DNA of 41,419 nt from Flavobacteriales bacterium (GCA_029238785.1 JAQWFN010000055.1:1-41419), one strand, 5' to 3'. Positions 17,319 to 26,594 are shown, counted from the stretch's first letter. Notes: a model not told the origin generated them from the letters alone. Numbers and translations are program-made.

Positions 17319-19019
17319 TTAATGCAGCACCTGCTTGGGAATGCTTGCTATCAAACGCTTCGTGTATGGGTCTTGAGGATGATGGAATACCTGATTTGCA
17401 TTGCCAAGTTCTACTATTTCTCCTTTTTCCATCACACAAATGCGGTCGCTCATGTAATGCACTACACTTAAATCATGAGAAATAAACAAGAAGGTTAGGC
17501 CGTATTGGTCTTTCAAATCATTCAACAAATTCAAGACTTGAGCTTGAACAGAAACATCCAAAGCAGAAACGCTCTCGTCGCAAATGATAAACTCGGGCTC
17601 CACGGCGAGGGCTCTGGCGATCACAATGCGCTGACGCTGACCACCGCTGAAGGCATGAGGATATTTGTCCCAAGCACTTTCATCCAAACCTACCTGACGA
17701 AGGAGTTTTAAAGCATGAAGTTTTCGCTCTTGTCGATTCCCGTGAAGATGGTGATAGGCCATCACTTCATCCAAACACTGTCCAACGGTTTTACGTGGAT
17801 TCAGAGCAGAAAAAGGATCTTGAAAAATCAATTGAAACTTCCTTCGAAGCACCTTCCATTCCGCTTTACTGGCCGAAAGGAGGTTCTTGCCTTCATAATT
17901 CACTTCACCTGCATCGGCCTCCAATAAACCCATGATGAGCCTACTTACTGTTGATTTACCACAGCCACTTTCGCCCACTAAGCCCAGCGTTTCACCCCGA
18001 AAAATGCTAAAATCAATGCTATCAACTGCGGTAAAACTGCTTTTCACCTTTCCTAACAAAGTTTTCGATGTGGGGTAGGTCTTCCTCAAGCCTTTTACCT
18101 CTAAAAGCAAGTGGTGATGAGTGCCTTTCTTTTGTGGATGAAAAACGACGGCTTCCCCACTCTTCTCGGCGGCTATAAAGTCTTCTACGGTGGGCAAGCG
18201 TTCGGGCAAGTTGCTCAAGGGAGGTTTGCAAGCAATTAGTCCTTTGGTGTAAGCTGTTTTGGGGCGAAGAAGTACTTCCTCGGCTAGCCCGTATTCCATG
18301 GCTTCTCCGCGATACATGACCAAAACATCATCGGCAATTTCGCTCACCACATCGAGGTCGTGACTAATAAATATCATCCCGGCATTTCGTTCTTTGAGCA
18401 AGTGGCGAAGCAAGGAGAGAATGGATTTCTGAACACTCACATCCAAAGCGGTAGTGGGTTCGTCGGCAATGATAACATCGGGATCGCAAGCCAGGGCCAT
18501 GGCAATCATGATGCGCTGTTTTTGTCCGCCAGACAACTCATGCGGGTATTTTCGGTAGGTGCTTTCGGGCGAAGGAAGTTTTACCTCTTCAAAGAGCTGG
18601 AGTACTTTCTTTTTTCTGGCTGATGGATTTTCTTCTTGTTGATGCTGCTCTAGCATTTCAAACACCTGATCGCCTACCCGTAAACTGGGGTTCAGACTGC
18701 TCATGGGGTTTTGGAAGATCATGGCGATGTGCTTCCCGCGGAGGCCACACCAGGCGCTTTCATCCAAATGCTCTAAACCCTCCTCAAGTCCGGAATAACG
18801 TATACTGCCTTGGTCGATTCGAGCAATTCCCTTGGGAAGGAGGCCCATGCTGGCTAAAGAGCTGATGGTTTTTCCAGAACCAGATTCTCCAACAATGGCC
18901 AAAGTGCGTCCGCGCTCTACTTTAAACGATAAATCACGCACCACTTGAATGCGCTCATCTCCTTTGGGGAAACTGATGTGCAAATGACTTACTTCAAGAA
19001 TGGGGCTGTGCTTAGTCAT
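17319..19019 (-). CDS. Peptide ABC transporter, two fused ATP-binding domains (DppD-DppF/GsiA type)
   Basis: The 566-residue product holds two complete ABC ATPases in one chain. The first has Walker A GESGSGKT at about residue 43, signature LSGGQKQR and Walker [13 protein letters not shown]. The second has Walker A GESGCGKS at about 353, signature FSGGQRQR and Walker [13 protein letters not shown]. Each is followed by a segment typical of oligopeptide importers ([12 protein letters not shown] at the end). It should energise uptake of dipeptides, oligopeptides or glutathione-like substrates. No permease or binding-protein gene is adjacent, so the membrane partners must be elsewhere. The start overlaps the upstream lipoprotein stop by 8 bases. 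Confidence 0.93.
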   Translation of the reverse strand: MTKHSPILEVSHLHISFPKGDERIQVVRDLSFKVERGRTLAIVGESGSGKTISSLASMGLLPKGIARIDQGSIRYSGLEEGLEHLDESAWCGLRGKHIAMIFQNPMSSLNPSLRVGDQVFEMLEQHQQEENPSARKKKVLQLFEEVKLPSPESTYRKYPHELSGGQKQRIMIAMALACDPDVIIADEPTTALDVSVQKSILSLLRHLLKERNAGMIFISHDLDVVSEIADDVLVMYRGEAMEYGLAEEVLLRPKTAYTKGLIACKPPLSNLPERLPTVEDFIAAEKSGEAVVFHPQKKGTHHHLLLEVKGLRKTYPTSKTLLGKVKSSFTAVDSIDFSIFRGETLGLVGESGCGKSTVSRLIMGLLEADAGEVNYEGKNLLSASKAEWKVLRRKFQLIFQDPFSALNPRKTVGQCLDEVMAYHHLHGNRQERKLHALKLLRQVGLDESAWDKYPHAFSGGQRQRIVIARALAVEPEFIICDESVSALDVSVQAQVLNLLNDLKDQYGLTFLFISHDLSVVHYMSDRICVMEKGEIVELGNANQVFHHPQDPYTKRLIASIPKQVLH

Positions 19020-19551
19020 TGATGGAATGCTCGTAAAACGTTACACCCAAATACGGACGATTCATCTCTTTGCTTTCTTCAATCATGGTGATTTCTACGT
19101 CGGTACCATGACCGCTCTTCGCAAACCAGGTGGTGTACCCATCGTCTGCAGTGCTGGCGCCATAACGGAGGTCGTAAAAAGACTTGAACTCATTAAAAAG
19201 CGATTGAGAAGCTTCAATGCTGGCGGGAAAAAGATCGAGCTCAATGACATACAGCCCTTGATCATTAAAGTTATAGGTGATGTCGTAAAAAGTGGAGTCT
19301 TTCATGCTGAGGGGAATCCTGCAGGTGATTTCATCGGGCATGTTGTACACCACGTTTTTCTTTTCTCGCTGAAGGACATCTTCCATTCCATCGCCAATAC
19401 TGCTCCCTCTTACATCACCGCCATCAATGGACTCCAATAAACCAGAAAGTGCTTCCTTTTGATTATCAGCAGGGTCTGTTTGTTCGTCTGCACAAGAGAA
19501 AAGCAAAAGCCCCGAAAAGGCAAAAATCAAAGTGTAGTTAATGTGGCGCAT
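19012..19551 (-). CDS. Lipoprotein of unknown function
   Basis: The 179-residue product has a lipoprotein signal peptide with lipobox LFSC (Cys20), then an Asp/Glu-rich linker and a compact domain (about residues 60-175; EITCRIPLSMKDSTFYDITY, FKSFYDLRYGASTADDGYTT, DVEITMIEESKEMN). I do not recognise the domain. The ATG at 19551 is set by the signal peptide; the open frame extends to 19653, across the hppD terminator, and is not credible. A perfect -7 box ends five bases before the ATG, so the mRNA may be leaderless or nearly so. The stop overlaps the ABC ATPase start by 8 bases, which suggests joint expression and perhaps a link to the transporter (inference). Confidence 0.75.
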   Translation of the reverse strand: MRHINYTLIFAFSGLLLFSCADEQTDPADNQKEALSGLLESIDGGDVRGSSIGDGMEDVLQREKKNVVYNMPDEITCRIPLSMKDSTFYDITYNFNDQGLYVIELDLFPASIEASQSLFNEFKSFYDLRYGASTADDGYTTWFAKSGHGTDVEITMIEESKEMNRPYLGVTFYEHSIND

Positions 19552-19556
19552 TGTCC

Positions 19557-19564
19557 CAAAGATA
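19557..19564 (-). promoter_or_regulatory. Promoter -7 box of the lipoprotein-ABC operon
   Basis: Reads TATCTTTG on the minus strand, a perfect TAnnTTTG match. Only five bases separate it from the ATG at 19551, so transcription should begin at or next to the start codon. A TTG lies 14 bases upstream, closer than the usual spacing. Confidence 0.5.
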
Positions 19565-19627
19565 GTGCTTTGAACATTCAAGTAGGAGTTCAACAAGGTT
19601 AAATCCCGAATCGAATCTTTTGAAAAC

Positions 19628-19664
19628 AAAAAGGGGAATCGATTCACATTCAATTCCCCTTTTT
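19628..19664 (-). terminator. Terminator downstream of hppD
   Basis: A 12-bp stem AAAAAGGGGAAT/ATTCCCCTTTTT (19628-19639 with 19653-19664) with a 13-base loop. The minus strand carries a T-run after the hairpin; the A/T flanks make it potentially bidirectional. It lies 18 bases after the hppD stop and upstream of the lipoprotein promoter. Confidence 0.85.
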
Positions 19665-19681
19665 AAACTTATGATTTGAGC

Positions 19682-20821
19682 TTAGAGTGTACCTCTCGAC
19701 TCTTGTTCTCTTTCGATGGCCTCAAAAAGGGCTTTGAAGTTTCCTTTTCCAAAACTCTTCGCGCCTTTACGTTGGATGATTTCGAAGAACATGGTTGGTC
19801 GGTCCAAAACGGGTTTGGTAAACAACTGCAGCAAGTAACCTTCATCGTCGCGATCGATCAAAATGCCAAGTTCTTTCAATGGTTCGAGGTCTTCGTCGAT
19901 TTCTCCAACACGATCGAGCACCGTTTCATAATAGGTTTCGGGCACATACAAAAACTCAACACCGCGCGACTTCAATGCTTTAACGGTGGTGATGATGTTA
20001 TCTGTGGCTACAGCAATGTGCTGCACACCTGCTCCATTGTAGAAGTCGATGTACTCTTCAATTTGCGATTTTTTCTTTCCTTCTGCCGGCTCGTTAATAG
20101 GGAACTTGATGCGACCGTTTCCGTTGCTCATTACTTTCGACATGAGTGCGGTGTATTCTGTGGAGATGTCTTTATCATCAAAAGAAACAAGCTGAGCAAA
20201 GCCCATGACTTTGGCGTAGAACTCACACCACTTGTTCATTTCATTCCAACCAACATTTCCCACCATGTGGTCGATAAACTTCAAGCCCACTTCAGGAGTT
20301 TCGAAGTCGCTTTTCCACTCGCGGTAGCCCGGCATGAAAACACCCTTATAATCGCCACGCTCAACAAAAATGTGAACGGTTTCGCCATAGGTATGAATTC
20401 CAGAGAGCACTACTTTTCCGTGATTGTCTTCGATGGTTTTCGGTTCGAAATACGACTCGGCGCCTCTGCTTGTGGTTTCTTTCCACGATTTAGCGGCATC
20501 ATCAACCCAAAGTGCAACCACCTTAACGCCGTCGCCATGCTTGTTGATGTGTTCGTTGATTTCCCCGTCTTGTTGAAGCGGCGAAGTGAGCACTAATCTA
20601 ATTTTATCTTGTTGAAGCACGTAAGAAACGCGGTCTTTCATTCCGGTTTCTAGTCCGGCATAAGCCACGGGTTGAAAACCCCATGCGGTGCGGTAATAAT
20701 GGGCCGCTTGCTTGGCATTTCCAACGTAGAGTTCAACGTAATCTGTTCCTAAAAGGGGTAAAAAATCTTCTGCTCCTGGGTTTTCCTTTGGCAGTTTTAA
20801 TGAGCTAGTATCTGCAGACAT
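19682..20821 (-). CDS. hppD: 4-hydroxyphenylpyruvate dioxygenase
   Basis: The 379-residue product is a full-length HPPD, the non-haem iron enzyme that turns 4-hydroxyphenylpyruvate into homogentisate. Two VOC-type halves are visible. The C-terminal half carries the iron ligands: His in FIDHMVGNVGWNEM (about 184), His in GVQHIAVATDNI (about 268) and Glu in TMFFEIIQRKG (about 347). The C-terminal helix (FGKGNFKALFEAIEREQ) that gates the active site is present. It starts 12 bases after hmgA and ends before a strong terminator, so the two tyrosine-breakdown genes form a closed operon. No fumarylacetoacetase or maleylacetoacetate isomerase gene lies in the window. Confidence 0.97.
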   Translation of the reverse strand: MSADTSSLKLPKENPGAEDFLPLLGTDYVELYVGNAKQAAHYYRTAWGFQPVAYAGLETGMKDRVSYVLQQDKIRLVLTSPLQQDGEINEHINKHGDGVKVVALWVDDAAKSWKETTSRGAESYFEPKTIEDNHGKVVLSGIHTYGETVHIFVERGDYKGVFMPGYREWKSDFETPEVGLKFIDHMVGNVGWNEMNKWCEFYAKVMGFAQLVSFDDKDISTEYTALMSKVMSNGNGRIKFPINEPAEGKKKSQIEEYIDFYNGAGVQHIAVATDNIITTVKALKSRGVEFLYVPETYYETVLDRVGEIDEDLEPLKELGILIDRDDEGYLLQLFTKPVLDRPTMFFEIIQRKGAKSFGKGNFKALFEAIEREQESRGTL

Positions 20822-20833
20822 GATGCTTATATC

Positions 20834-21994
20834 TTAATGGTTCATCCAAGATTGGTGGTATCCTGGAACCTCGATTTCGAGGGCTTGTTTTGTAATTTTT
20901 AGTGGCTTGAAGGTATCTACCATCACAGCCAATTCTTCGGTAGCCGTTTTCCCAATGCTGCGTTCGTAAGCTCCAGGATGCGGTCCGTGAGGAATTCCTG
21001 CAGGGTGAAGGGTAATTTGGCCGCGTTCAATGTTGTTCCTGCTCATGAAGTCGCCATCAACATAGTAGAGCACTTCGTCTGAATCGATGTTGCTGTGGTT
21101 GTAAGGCGCAGGAATGGCTTGTGGGTGATAGTCATAAAGCCTAGGGACGAAACTGCAGATCACGAAACCAGCAGTTTCAAAGGTTTGGTGCACCGGTGGC
21201 GGTTGGTGAACACGTCCGGTAATGGGCTCGAAGTCGTGAATGGAAAAGGCATAAGGGAAATTAAATCCATCCCATCCTACAACATCAAAAGGGTGATTGG
21301 CATAAACGTAAGTGTGCAATACGTTTTCCTTCTTCACCTTAATATAAAAATCGCCTTCTTCATCGATGGCTTCAAGAACAGAAGGCGGCCTGAAATCGCG
21401 TTCGCAGTATGGCGAATGTTCGAGGAGCTGACCAAACCAATTTCGGTAGCGCTTCGGTGTGTAAACCGGAGAGCTTGATTCTACGATAAAGAGTCGGTTC
21501 TTATCTCCATCAAAGTGGAATTGATGAATCATCCCACGAGGAATTACGAGGTAATCGCCATACTTAAAATCGATGTTTCCGAGTTGTGTTTTCAAGGTTC
21601 CTGATCCTTCATGAATGAACACCACTTCGTCTGAATCAGCGTTTTTGTAGAAGTAATCTGTAAGGCTTGCACTTGTGGCCGCAAGGCTGATGACGCAATC
21701 ACTGTTCATCAAAACGGGGATGCGACTCTCGAGGTAGTCGGCCTTTGGAGGAACTTTAAAGCCATTGAGGTTGCGCGAGAGCATGTTGTGATCTACGGCA
21801 ACTTCTGGGGCCACATTGATGCTCGACACCACGTCTTTCACCCGAGTAGGAGGGTGGATGTGGTAGAGCAGGGTAGACATTCCGTCGAAGCCTATGGTGC
21901 CAAAGAGCTGCTCGTGGTAAAGACTTCCGTCTTCTTTTCTGAACTGCGTATGGCGCTTGTGAGGAATCTTACCTAAATGATGATAAAAGGGCAT
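20834..21994 (-). CDS. hmgA: Homogentisate 1,2-dioxygenase
   Basis: The 386-residue product matches the shorter bacterial homogentisate dioxygenase type, which opens the aromatic ring of homogentisate to maleylacetoacetate. Conserved segments include HIHPPTRV, the cupin part DEVVFIHEGSGTL...IPRGMIHQFHFDG, and the iron-binding C-terminal region with YNHSNIDSDEVLYYVDGDF and LHPAGIPHGPHPG. It is the first gene of the hmgA-hppD operon. A well-spaced promoter lies 120-150 bases upstream, leaving a long leader. Confidence 0.95.
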   Translation of the reverse strand: MPFYHHLGKIPHKRHTQFRKEDGSLYHEQLFGTIGFDGMSTLLYHIHPPTRVKDVVSSINVAPEVAVDHNMLSRNLNGFKVPPKADYLESRIPVLMNSDCVISLAATSASLTDYFYKNADSDEVVFIHEGSGTLKTQLGNIDFKYGDYLVIPRGMIHQFHFDGDKNRLFIVESSSPVYTPKRYRNWFGQLLEHSPYCERDFRPPSVLEAIDEEGDFYIKVKKENVLHTYVYANHPFDVVGWDGFNFPYAFSIHDFEPITGRVHQPPPVHQTFETAGFVICSFVPRLYDYHPQAIPAPYNHSNIDSDEVLYYVDGDFMSRNNIERGQITLHPAGIPHGPHPGAYERSIGKTATEELAVMVDTFKPLKITKQALEIEVPGYHQSWMNH

Positions 21995-22113
21995 ATAAAG
22001 CGTTTTATGAGTTACAATTTATGAATTCAATTGGTCTTCAAGAAACTCATTCTGGATTGCGCTTTCGCGCCGCTTTGATATTTGGGTAGTGGGTATTCAT
22101 CATTCGTATCAAA

Positions 22114-22143
22114 CAAAGTTAAGGAACGCTTTGGATTGACAAA
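22114..22143 (-). promoter_or_regulatory. Promoter of the hmgA-hppD operon
   Basis: On the minus strand, TTTG (complement of 22140-22143) is followed after 18 bases by TAACTTTG (complement of 22114-22121). This matches both parts of the Bacteroidota primary-sigma promoter (-33 TTTG, -7 TAnnTTTG). The leader to the ATG would be about 115 bases. It contains a small hairpin, GCGC-GAAA-GCGC on the minus strand (22059-22070). Confidence 0.7.
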
Positions 22144-22288
22144 ATGATGGGGGTCAGGATTTAGCCACTTTGGAGCTTTCTTGGTCATTATCTTGCGCAT
22201 TGGATTCTATGTGATTCCAGAATTAATGGCTAAGTTGTAAAGTGGTGAGCTGGTGATATAAGAGCAAATTAGCTCACTCTTAAAAACG

Positions 22289-22764
22289 ATGAAGAATCTA
22301 CTGATTTCTTGTGCTGTTTGTTTTTTGACTTGCTTGATTGGCTTTGGGTATGATGCTGTGCCACATTCAGAAAACAAGATTGACCTACAGCTCCCATGTA
22401 CCTTTGAAAACGATCTGATCACCTTGCTCCTTCCGATTTCAGAAACAGACTCCCTGCGTTTCTATCTCGATACGGGAGGAAAAAACTACGTGTATCGCTC
22501 TGGTTTGAAGAAACTTGACCTTCGCCCGTCAAAAAAGAACATGTGGGTAAATTCAACCTTAGACATTCATTTCAATAAAAAACAATAGGCACTAAGGTAT
22601 TGCGGAACGTGGAGTTTGTGAAAAGAGAAGATTCCAACTTCCAGGTGATGTCAGCACATTTTATGGACCAGGAAATTGTAGGCGCCATTGGGGCGAATGC
22701 CTTGTCTCAACTTAACACTTTTGTTCTCGATTATAAAAACGAGGTCTTGGTTCTTCCTAAATAA
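22289..22764 (+). pseudogene. Retropepsin-like aspartyl protease gene, interrupted by a -1 frameshift in an A6 run
   Basis: The first frame starts at ATG 22289 with a signal peptide (MKNLLISCAVCFLTCLIGFG), carries the protease-like motif LRFYLDTGGKNYVY, and stops at 22588 straight after the A6 run at 22577-22582. The next frame, continuing from that run, encodes GTKVLRNVEFVKRED, QEIVGAIGANALSQLNTFVL and DYKNEVLVLPK, then TAA at 22762-22764. Those phrases match the second half of single-lobe retropepsin folds. One extra A in the run would join both parts into a protein of about 158 residues. It is therefore a recent pseudogene, a sequencing error, or a gene expressed by slippage. It converges on the LytTR regulator gene, 31 bases away. 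Confidence 0.75.
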
Positions 22765-22795
22765 AATGGATCTCCAAGCTAAAAAGTTCTTGGCA

Positions 22796-23530
22796 TCAAC
22801 CCACACTGGTCAATACTTTCATCACCAAACTTTTCTTTCTGCTCGATACGGGTATTTCAGTTTTGTCTTTTAATATCAAATAACCACCATCAGACTTGTT
22901 GAACTCTTTGATGAAGTCGATGTTGATGAGGTGGCTCTGATGCGCTCTCAAGAAACCGTGGTCTTCAAGCATTTGGTCGTATTCCTTTAGTGTTTTGGTG
23001 ACCAAGAGCTGCTCTCCATCAGCCATGTAAAATAGGGTGTAAGAACCATTAGATTCACAACGAATAACCTCGCTCAAATTCACCACGCGGATACGGTCTT
23101 GAGAATTCAAGGCGAGTTTTTGCGAAGACGACCCCATATTGCTTTTTAGCGTGTCGATGCTCTTTTGAGGGGTCTTTTCTGCCTTGCTCACAGCTTCCAT
23201 CAATTCTTCTGGGTCAACGGGTTTTAGCAAGTAATCAATGGCTGAAAAACGAAAGGCTTTGATGGCATGCTCGTTAGAGGAAGTAGTGAAAATCAAAGAG
23301 AAGTTGACCTCAGGAAGGATTTCCAACAAATCAAAACCGCTCCCATCACCCATCTGAATATCTAGAAAAACGATGTCGGGCTGCACTTGCTTTAACAACT
23401 TTACGCCTTCAACTACACCACCGGCTTCGCCAATGACTTCGATTTCCGGACAGTAGTCCATTAAGTCTTTCTTCAAAGCGATGCGTGCATTCTCTGCGTC
23501 GTCAATAATAATGGCTGTTTTTGAACTCAT
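22796..23530 (-). CDS. LytTR-family response regulator
   Basis: The 244-residue product has an N-terminal receiver domain (acidic pocket IIIDDAENAR, phospho-acceptor Asp in VFLDIQMGDGSGFDLL at about residue 60, conserved Lys in DYLLKPVDPEEL) and a C-terminal LytTR DNA-binding domain at about 140-244 (IRVVNLSEVIRCESNGSYTL, LRAHQSHLINIDFIKEF). The ATG at 23530 is chosen because the receiver starts there. It follows the sensor kinase gene by 96 bases, and that gap contains its own -7 box at 23548-23555. It should be phosphorylated by the upstream LytS-type kinase and act as a transcription factor. Target genes are unknown; the glucosaminidase two genes upstream is a candidate. Confidence 0.94.
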   Translation of the reverse strand: MSSKTAIIIDDAENARIALKKDLMDYCPEIEVIGEAGGVVEGVKLLKQVQPDIVFLDIQMGDGSGFDLLEILPEVNFSLIFTTSSNEHAIKAFRFSAIDYLLKPVDPEELMEAVSKAEKTPQKSIDTLKSNMGSSSQKLALNSQDRIRVVNLSEVIRCESNGSYTLFYMADGEQLLVTKTLKEYDQMLEDHGFLRAHQSHLINIDFIKEFNKSDGGYLILKDKTEIPVSSRKKSLVMKVLTSVG

Positions 23531-23547
23531 ATTGCGAATATCTTTGT

Positions 23548-23555
23548 CAAATGTA
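23548..23555 (-). promoter_or_regulatory. Possible internal promoter for the response regulator
   Basis: Reads TACATTTG on the minus strand, a perfect TAnnTTTG match, with 17 bases between it and the ATG at 23530. It lies in the 96-base gap after the kinase gene, so the regulator may also be transcribed alone. Confidence 0.45.
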
Positions 23556-23626
23556 AGCAAGTCTTTTGCCAAGTGCGAACGGCTGAGGCATTGTTCAAGA
23601 AAGCGCAACACTTTTTAGAATAAGTG

Positions 23627-26593
23627 CTACCAATCTTTGATATGTGGGAGCAAAATACGCACCCGAGTGCCCTTGGCTTCATCAAAAAAGCTGATTTCAG
23701 CACTGCTTTGATCGCCCCGGTTTTCAAGCAAAGCCAAGCGTTCTTTGGTAACTTCAAGTCCGGTACTGCGATGCGTTTTCTGCTGATTTGAACTTATGGC
23801 CCTGCCCACACCATCGTCAATAATCTCAATTACAATACCGAATTGGTCTTCTTGAGCTCGAACAATGATGGTTCCTTTGCGCTGCGGCAGTACCCCATGA
23901 ATGATGGCGTTCTCAACAAAAGGCTGAATTAAAAGTGGAGGTATTCCCACTTGCTCTGCATCGAGTTGAATATCAAATTCGTAGTCGAAAAGCTCGTCGT
24001 TGGTGAAACGTTCGAGTTCCAAAAAGCTCTTTAAAGCAGCGAGTTCTTCCTGAAGTGAAATCAAATCTTCCCGAGAATTTTCAAGCACTAGTCGCATCAA
24101 ACGAGAGAACTTACTTAAATACAAACGGGCGGTTTTTTCGTCTTTTCGAGCAATCAAACCCTGGATGGAATTTAGGGTGTTGAAGATGAAATGAGGGTTC
24201 ATCTGCAAGCGAAGCGCCTTCTGTTCGAGTTCAATCACATCGCGCTCAAGCTTGATGCGTCGCGACTTCTCTTTGGCTTTCCTTTTAACAGCGTTGAGTC
24301 TGTTCCAAAACAGCAGAGCTATGAGCAATAAGGTGCCACCAGCACTGCTCCATTGAAACCAAGCTTTCTGCCAAAAGGGAGCAAGGATGTGCAGAACAAT
24401 GGGCTTAATTTCGGTGCAATGGGCGTTTTTTACGCAAGATTTAAGGTGAAAAAGGTATTTTCCGGGTGCGAGGTTGCTGTAGGTGGCTGAGGTTCTTGTG
24501 CTTTGCGGAACCCATTCGTCTTCAAAGCCTTCCAAATACCAAGCATAGCTCAGATCATCAGGGAATTGTTGATGAATGGCCTCAAAATCAAAACTAACGT
24601 GGTTCTGAGTGTAAGTGAACACTAAAGTGTCTTTCACTGCACCCCAGTCTTTCACAAAAATGCGCTGTGGAGTGTCGATCAGCGAAGCGTAAAAAAGGTT
24701 GACATTACTGATGCGCAAATAAGGAGGGATGGCCACACTGCTCCGTTCACTGGGCACGTGAATGCTTAAGCCGTCCACAGTTCCAAACCATAAACTTCCA
24801 TCTTTTCCCAACAAACTGGAGTTGGTGCAAGCCTCAATACCCAAGTAGCCCTCATCTGCACCAAAGGTTTCGATGTCAAGCACTGCTCTTGCATCGTCCA
24901 AAACAAGCCGATCAACCCCATTTTCTGTACCTACCCAAAGGTTATTGGCATCGTCAAATTGCAAAAAATAGATGTTGTTGGAGCTCAGGTCAAAATCAGC
25001 AGATAGGTTTTCAAAGCGTAAGGTGTCTGCGTTGAGGTTCATTCTGCTCAAGCCTTTACTTGCGCTTCCTATCCACAGATAGTTGTAGCTGTCTACCACC
25101 AACGAGCGCACGTCTTCTCCTGTGAGCTCAAGGTCTTGATCAAAATTAACGAGACTTCCATCATCCAAAATCACACCTATTCCTTGACTCATTGTGGCAT
25201 ACCAGATTCGTCCGCTTTCATCGATGCAGAGGTCGTTTACACGATTTTCCGACAATCCAATGGCGGTATTAAAACTCCTGCTTTGAAAGCTGAAATCATC
25301 GGCATTAGAAGCAACAAGTTTGGTAATTCCTCCGCCGGCTGTGGCCACATAGAAATAACCTTCTTTGCTTTCTACCACGTCTCTTATCCAATTGCTTCCT
25401 AGTCCATCTGCTTGGCCCAACACCACAGTGGTATCTGCACTCATGATGCGCAAGCCTTGTCCTTCAGCACCCACCCAAAGGCGCTCTTGGGAATCTCTAA
25501 AAAGGCACTTCACTTTGCTTCCGTTTAAGGTGCTGTCAATGCTGCAAGCTTGAGTTGTCAAATCCATACTCACGAGGCCTTTTGTGGCAACACCAAGCAT
25601 CATTGAATTTCCCCATTGTTCGATGGCGTAAACTTGTTTCCCCGGCAAGCCGTTGCTTTGGTCGATATGCACGAAGTCTTGACCACTATAACGAGCAACT
25701 CCACCGCCGCTTGTTCCAATCCAAATGTTTTTCCAATCGTCCAACAAAAGGCACATTACGGCATCGCTAGGGAGTCCGTTTTTGGTGTTGATGCTGCGCG
25801 AATTGCCGTTCTCAAGCACAATTAATCCTTCATTCAAAGTGCAAAACCAGGTACTGCCGTTGGGGTGAAAAAGGCAGTCGAACACCACCTTGGGGTCTGA
25901 AAATAAAGGGAAGGGCTTGATCTTTTCTCCATCTAATCGAAACACTCCTTGACCGTAGGTGCAAATCCAAAGTTGATTTTCTTGATCTACCCGAAGGGCA
26001 TTGACCAATGCTGGAGAGATGGCTCTTCCCAAGCTGTACGGGGTGATTTCACTTCCTTGCACATGGCTCAAACCCTTTTGACTAAGCACCCAATACCCGC
26101 CTTTAAGATCAGCACACAAAGCATAAATCGAGGCCCCATCAAACTTACCCAAGGCCTTCCATTGCCCATTTTTTAAAACACCAAGTCCGTTTGTAGTCGA
26201 TACCAATACCTCATCGCCCACACAAATGGCCGAAAGCACTTCTTGACCCTCTAAGGCTTCAATTAGGGAGAACTCAATTCCATTATAAACGCAAGACGAG
26301 CGTTCGCCACCAAAGAAGATTTTACCATCGGGCAAGGGGAGTAGCGTGGTGATGTAGTTGTCAGATAAACCGTCTTTCTTCTTTAAACTGCGAAGCTTCT
26401 TCCCATCAAAATAGCTCACTCCGCCGCCGCCAGTGGCCATCCAAATGTACCCGCGCTGGTCTTGAATGAGGTCGTAAACCTGACTCTGACCAAGTCCGTC
26501 TTGAACACCAAATACAGTCAAATTGTACTGCTGAGCTCGGCAAGAAATCGCCAGGCCAAGAGAAAGCAAACTCAACAGAAAAAAGCGGATCAA
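23627..26593 (-). CDS. Sensor histidine kinase with extracytoplasmic beta-propeller (Reg_prop/Y_Y_Y, LytS-type)
   Basis: The 988-residue product starts with a signal sequence (IRFFLLSLLSLGLAISC). About residues 25-640 are two-component-regulator propeller repeats (GLGQSQVYDLIQDQRGYIWM, GLPSDAVMCLLLDDWKNIWI, GLPGKQVYAIEQWG). A Y_Y_Y-like domain lies at about 660-740 (YAWYLEGFEDEWVPQS), then a membrane segment at about 755-775 (GGTLLLIALLFWN). The His_kinase domain has MNPHFIFNTLNSIQGL with the phospho-accepting His at about 801. The ATPase has PFVENAIIHGVLPQRKG, IIDDGVGRA and STGLEVTKERLALL. The start codon is TTG at 26593, one base after the TAA of the glucosaminidase gene; no ATG precedes the signal sequence. 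It should sense an outside cue and pass phosphate to the LytTR regulator. Confidence 0.93.
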   Translation of the reverse strand: MIRFFLLSLLSLGLAISCRAQQYNLTVFGVQDGLGQSQVYDLIQDQRGYIWMATGGGGVSYFDGKKLRSLKKKDGLSDNYITTLLPLPDGKIFFGGERSSCVYNGIEFSLIEALEGQEVLSAICVGDEVLVSTTNGLGVLKNGQWKALGKFDGASIYALCADLKGGYWVLSQKGLSHVQGSEITPYSLGRAISPALVNALRVDQENQLWICTYGQGVFRLDGEKIKPFPLFSDPKVVFDCLFHPNGSTWFCTLNEGLIVLENGNSRSINTKNGLPSDAVMCLLLDDWKNIWIGTSGGGVARYSGQDFVHIDQSNGLPGKQVYAIEQWGNSMMLGVATKGLVSMDLTTQACSIDSTLNGSKVKCLFRDSQERLWVGAEGQGLRIMSADTTVVLGQADGLGSNWIRDVVESKEGYFYVATAGGGITKLVASNADDFSFQSRSFNTAIGLSENRVNDLCIDESGRIWYATMSQGIGVILDDGSLVNFDQDLELTGEDVRSLVVDSYNYLWIGSASKGLSRMNLNADTLRFENLSADFDLSSNNIYFLQFDDANNLWVGTENGVDRLVLDDARAVLDIETFGADEGYLGIEACTNSSLLGKDGSLWFGTVDGLSIHVPSERSSVAIPPYLRISNVNLFYASLIDTPQRIFVKDWGAVKDTLVFTYTQNHVSFDFEAIHQQFPDDLSYAWYLEGFEDEWVPQSTRTSATYSNLAPGKYLFHLKSCVKNAHCTEIKPIVLHILAPFWQKAWFQWSSAGGTLLLIALLFWNRLNAVKRKAKEKSRRIKLERDVIELEQKALRLQMNPHFIFNTLNSIQGLIARKDEKTARLYLSKFSRLMRLVLENSREDLISLQEELAALKSFLELERFTNDELFDYEFDIQLDAEQVGIPPLLIQPFVENAIIHGVLPQRKGTIIVRAQEDQFGIVIEIIDDGVGRAISSNQQKTHRSTGLEVTKERLALLENRGDQSSAEISFFDEAKGTRVRILLPHIKDW

Positions 26594-26594
26594 A

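Noticed and set aside
22207-22422. Minus-strand open frame of 71 codons opposite the retropepsin gene
   Set aside because: It is antisense to a recognisable coding sequence and shows no domain or start context.
22577-22583. Classic programmed -1 ribosomal frameshift heptamer A AAA AAC
   Set aside because: The zero-frame codons are AAA AAA CAA, so the heptamer is out of phase for tandem slippage; single-tRNA or transcriptional slippage remains possible and is mentioned in the findings.
22770-22795. Inverted repeat CCAAG...CTTGG between the retropepsin and regulator genes as a terminator
   Set aside because: The stem is only five pairs and no T-run follows on either strand.
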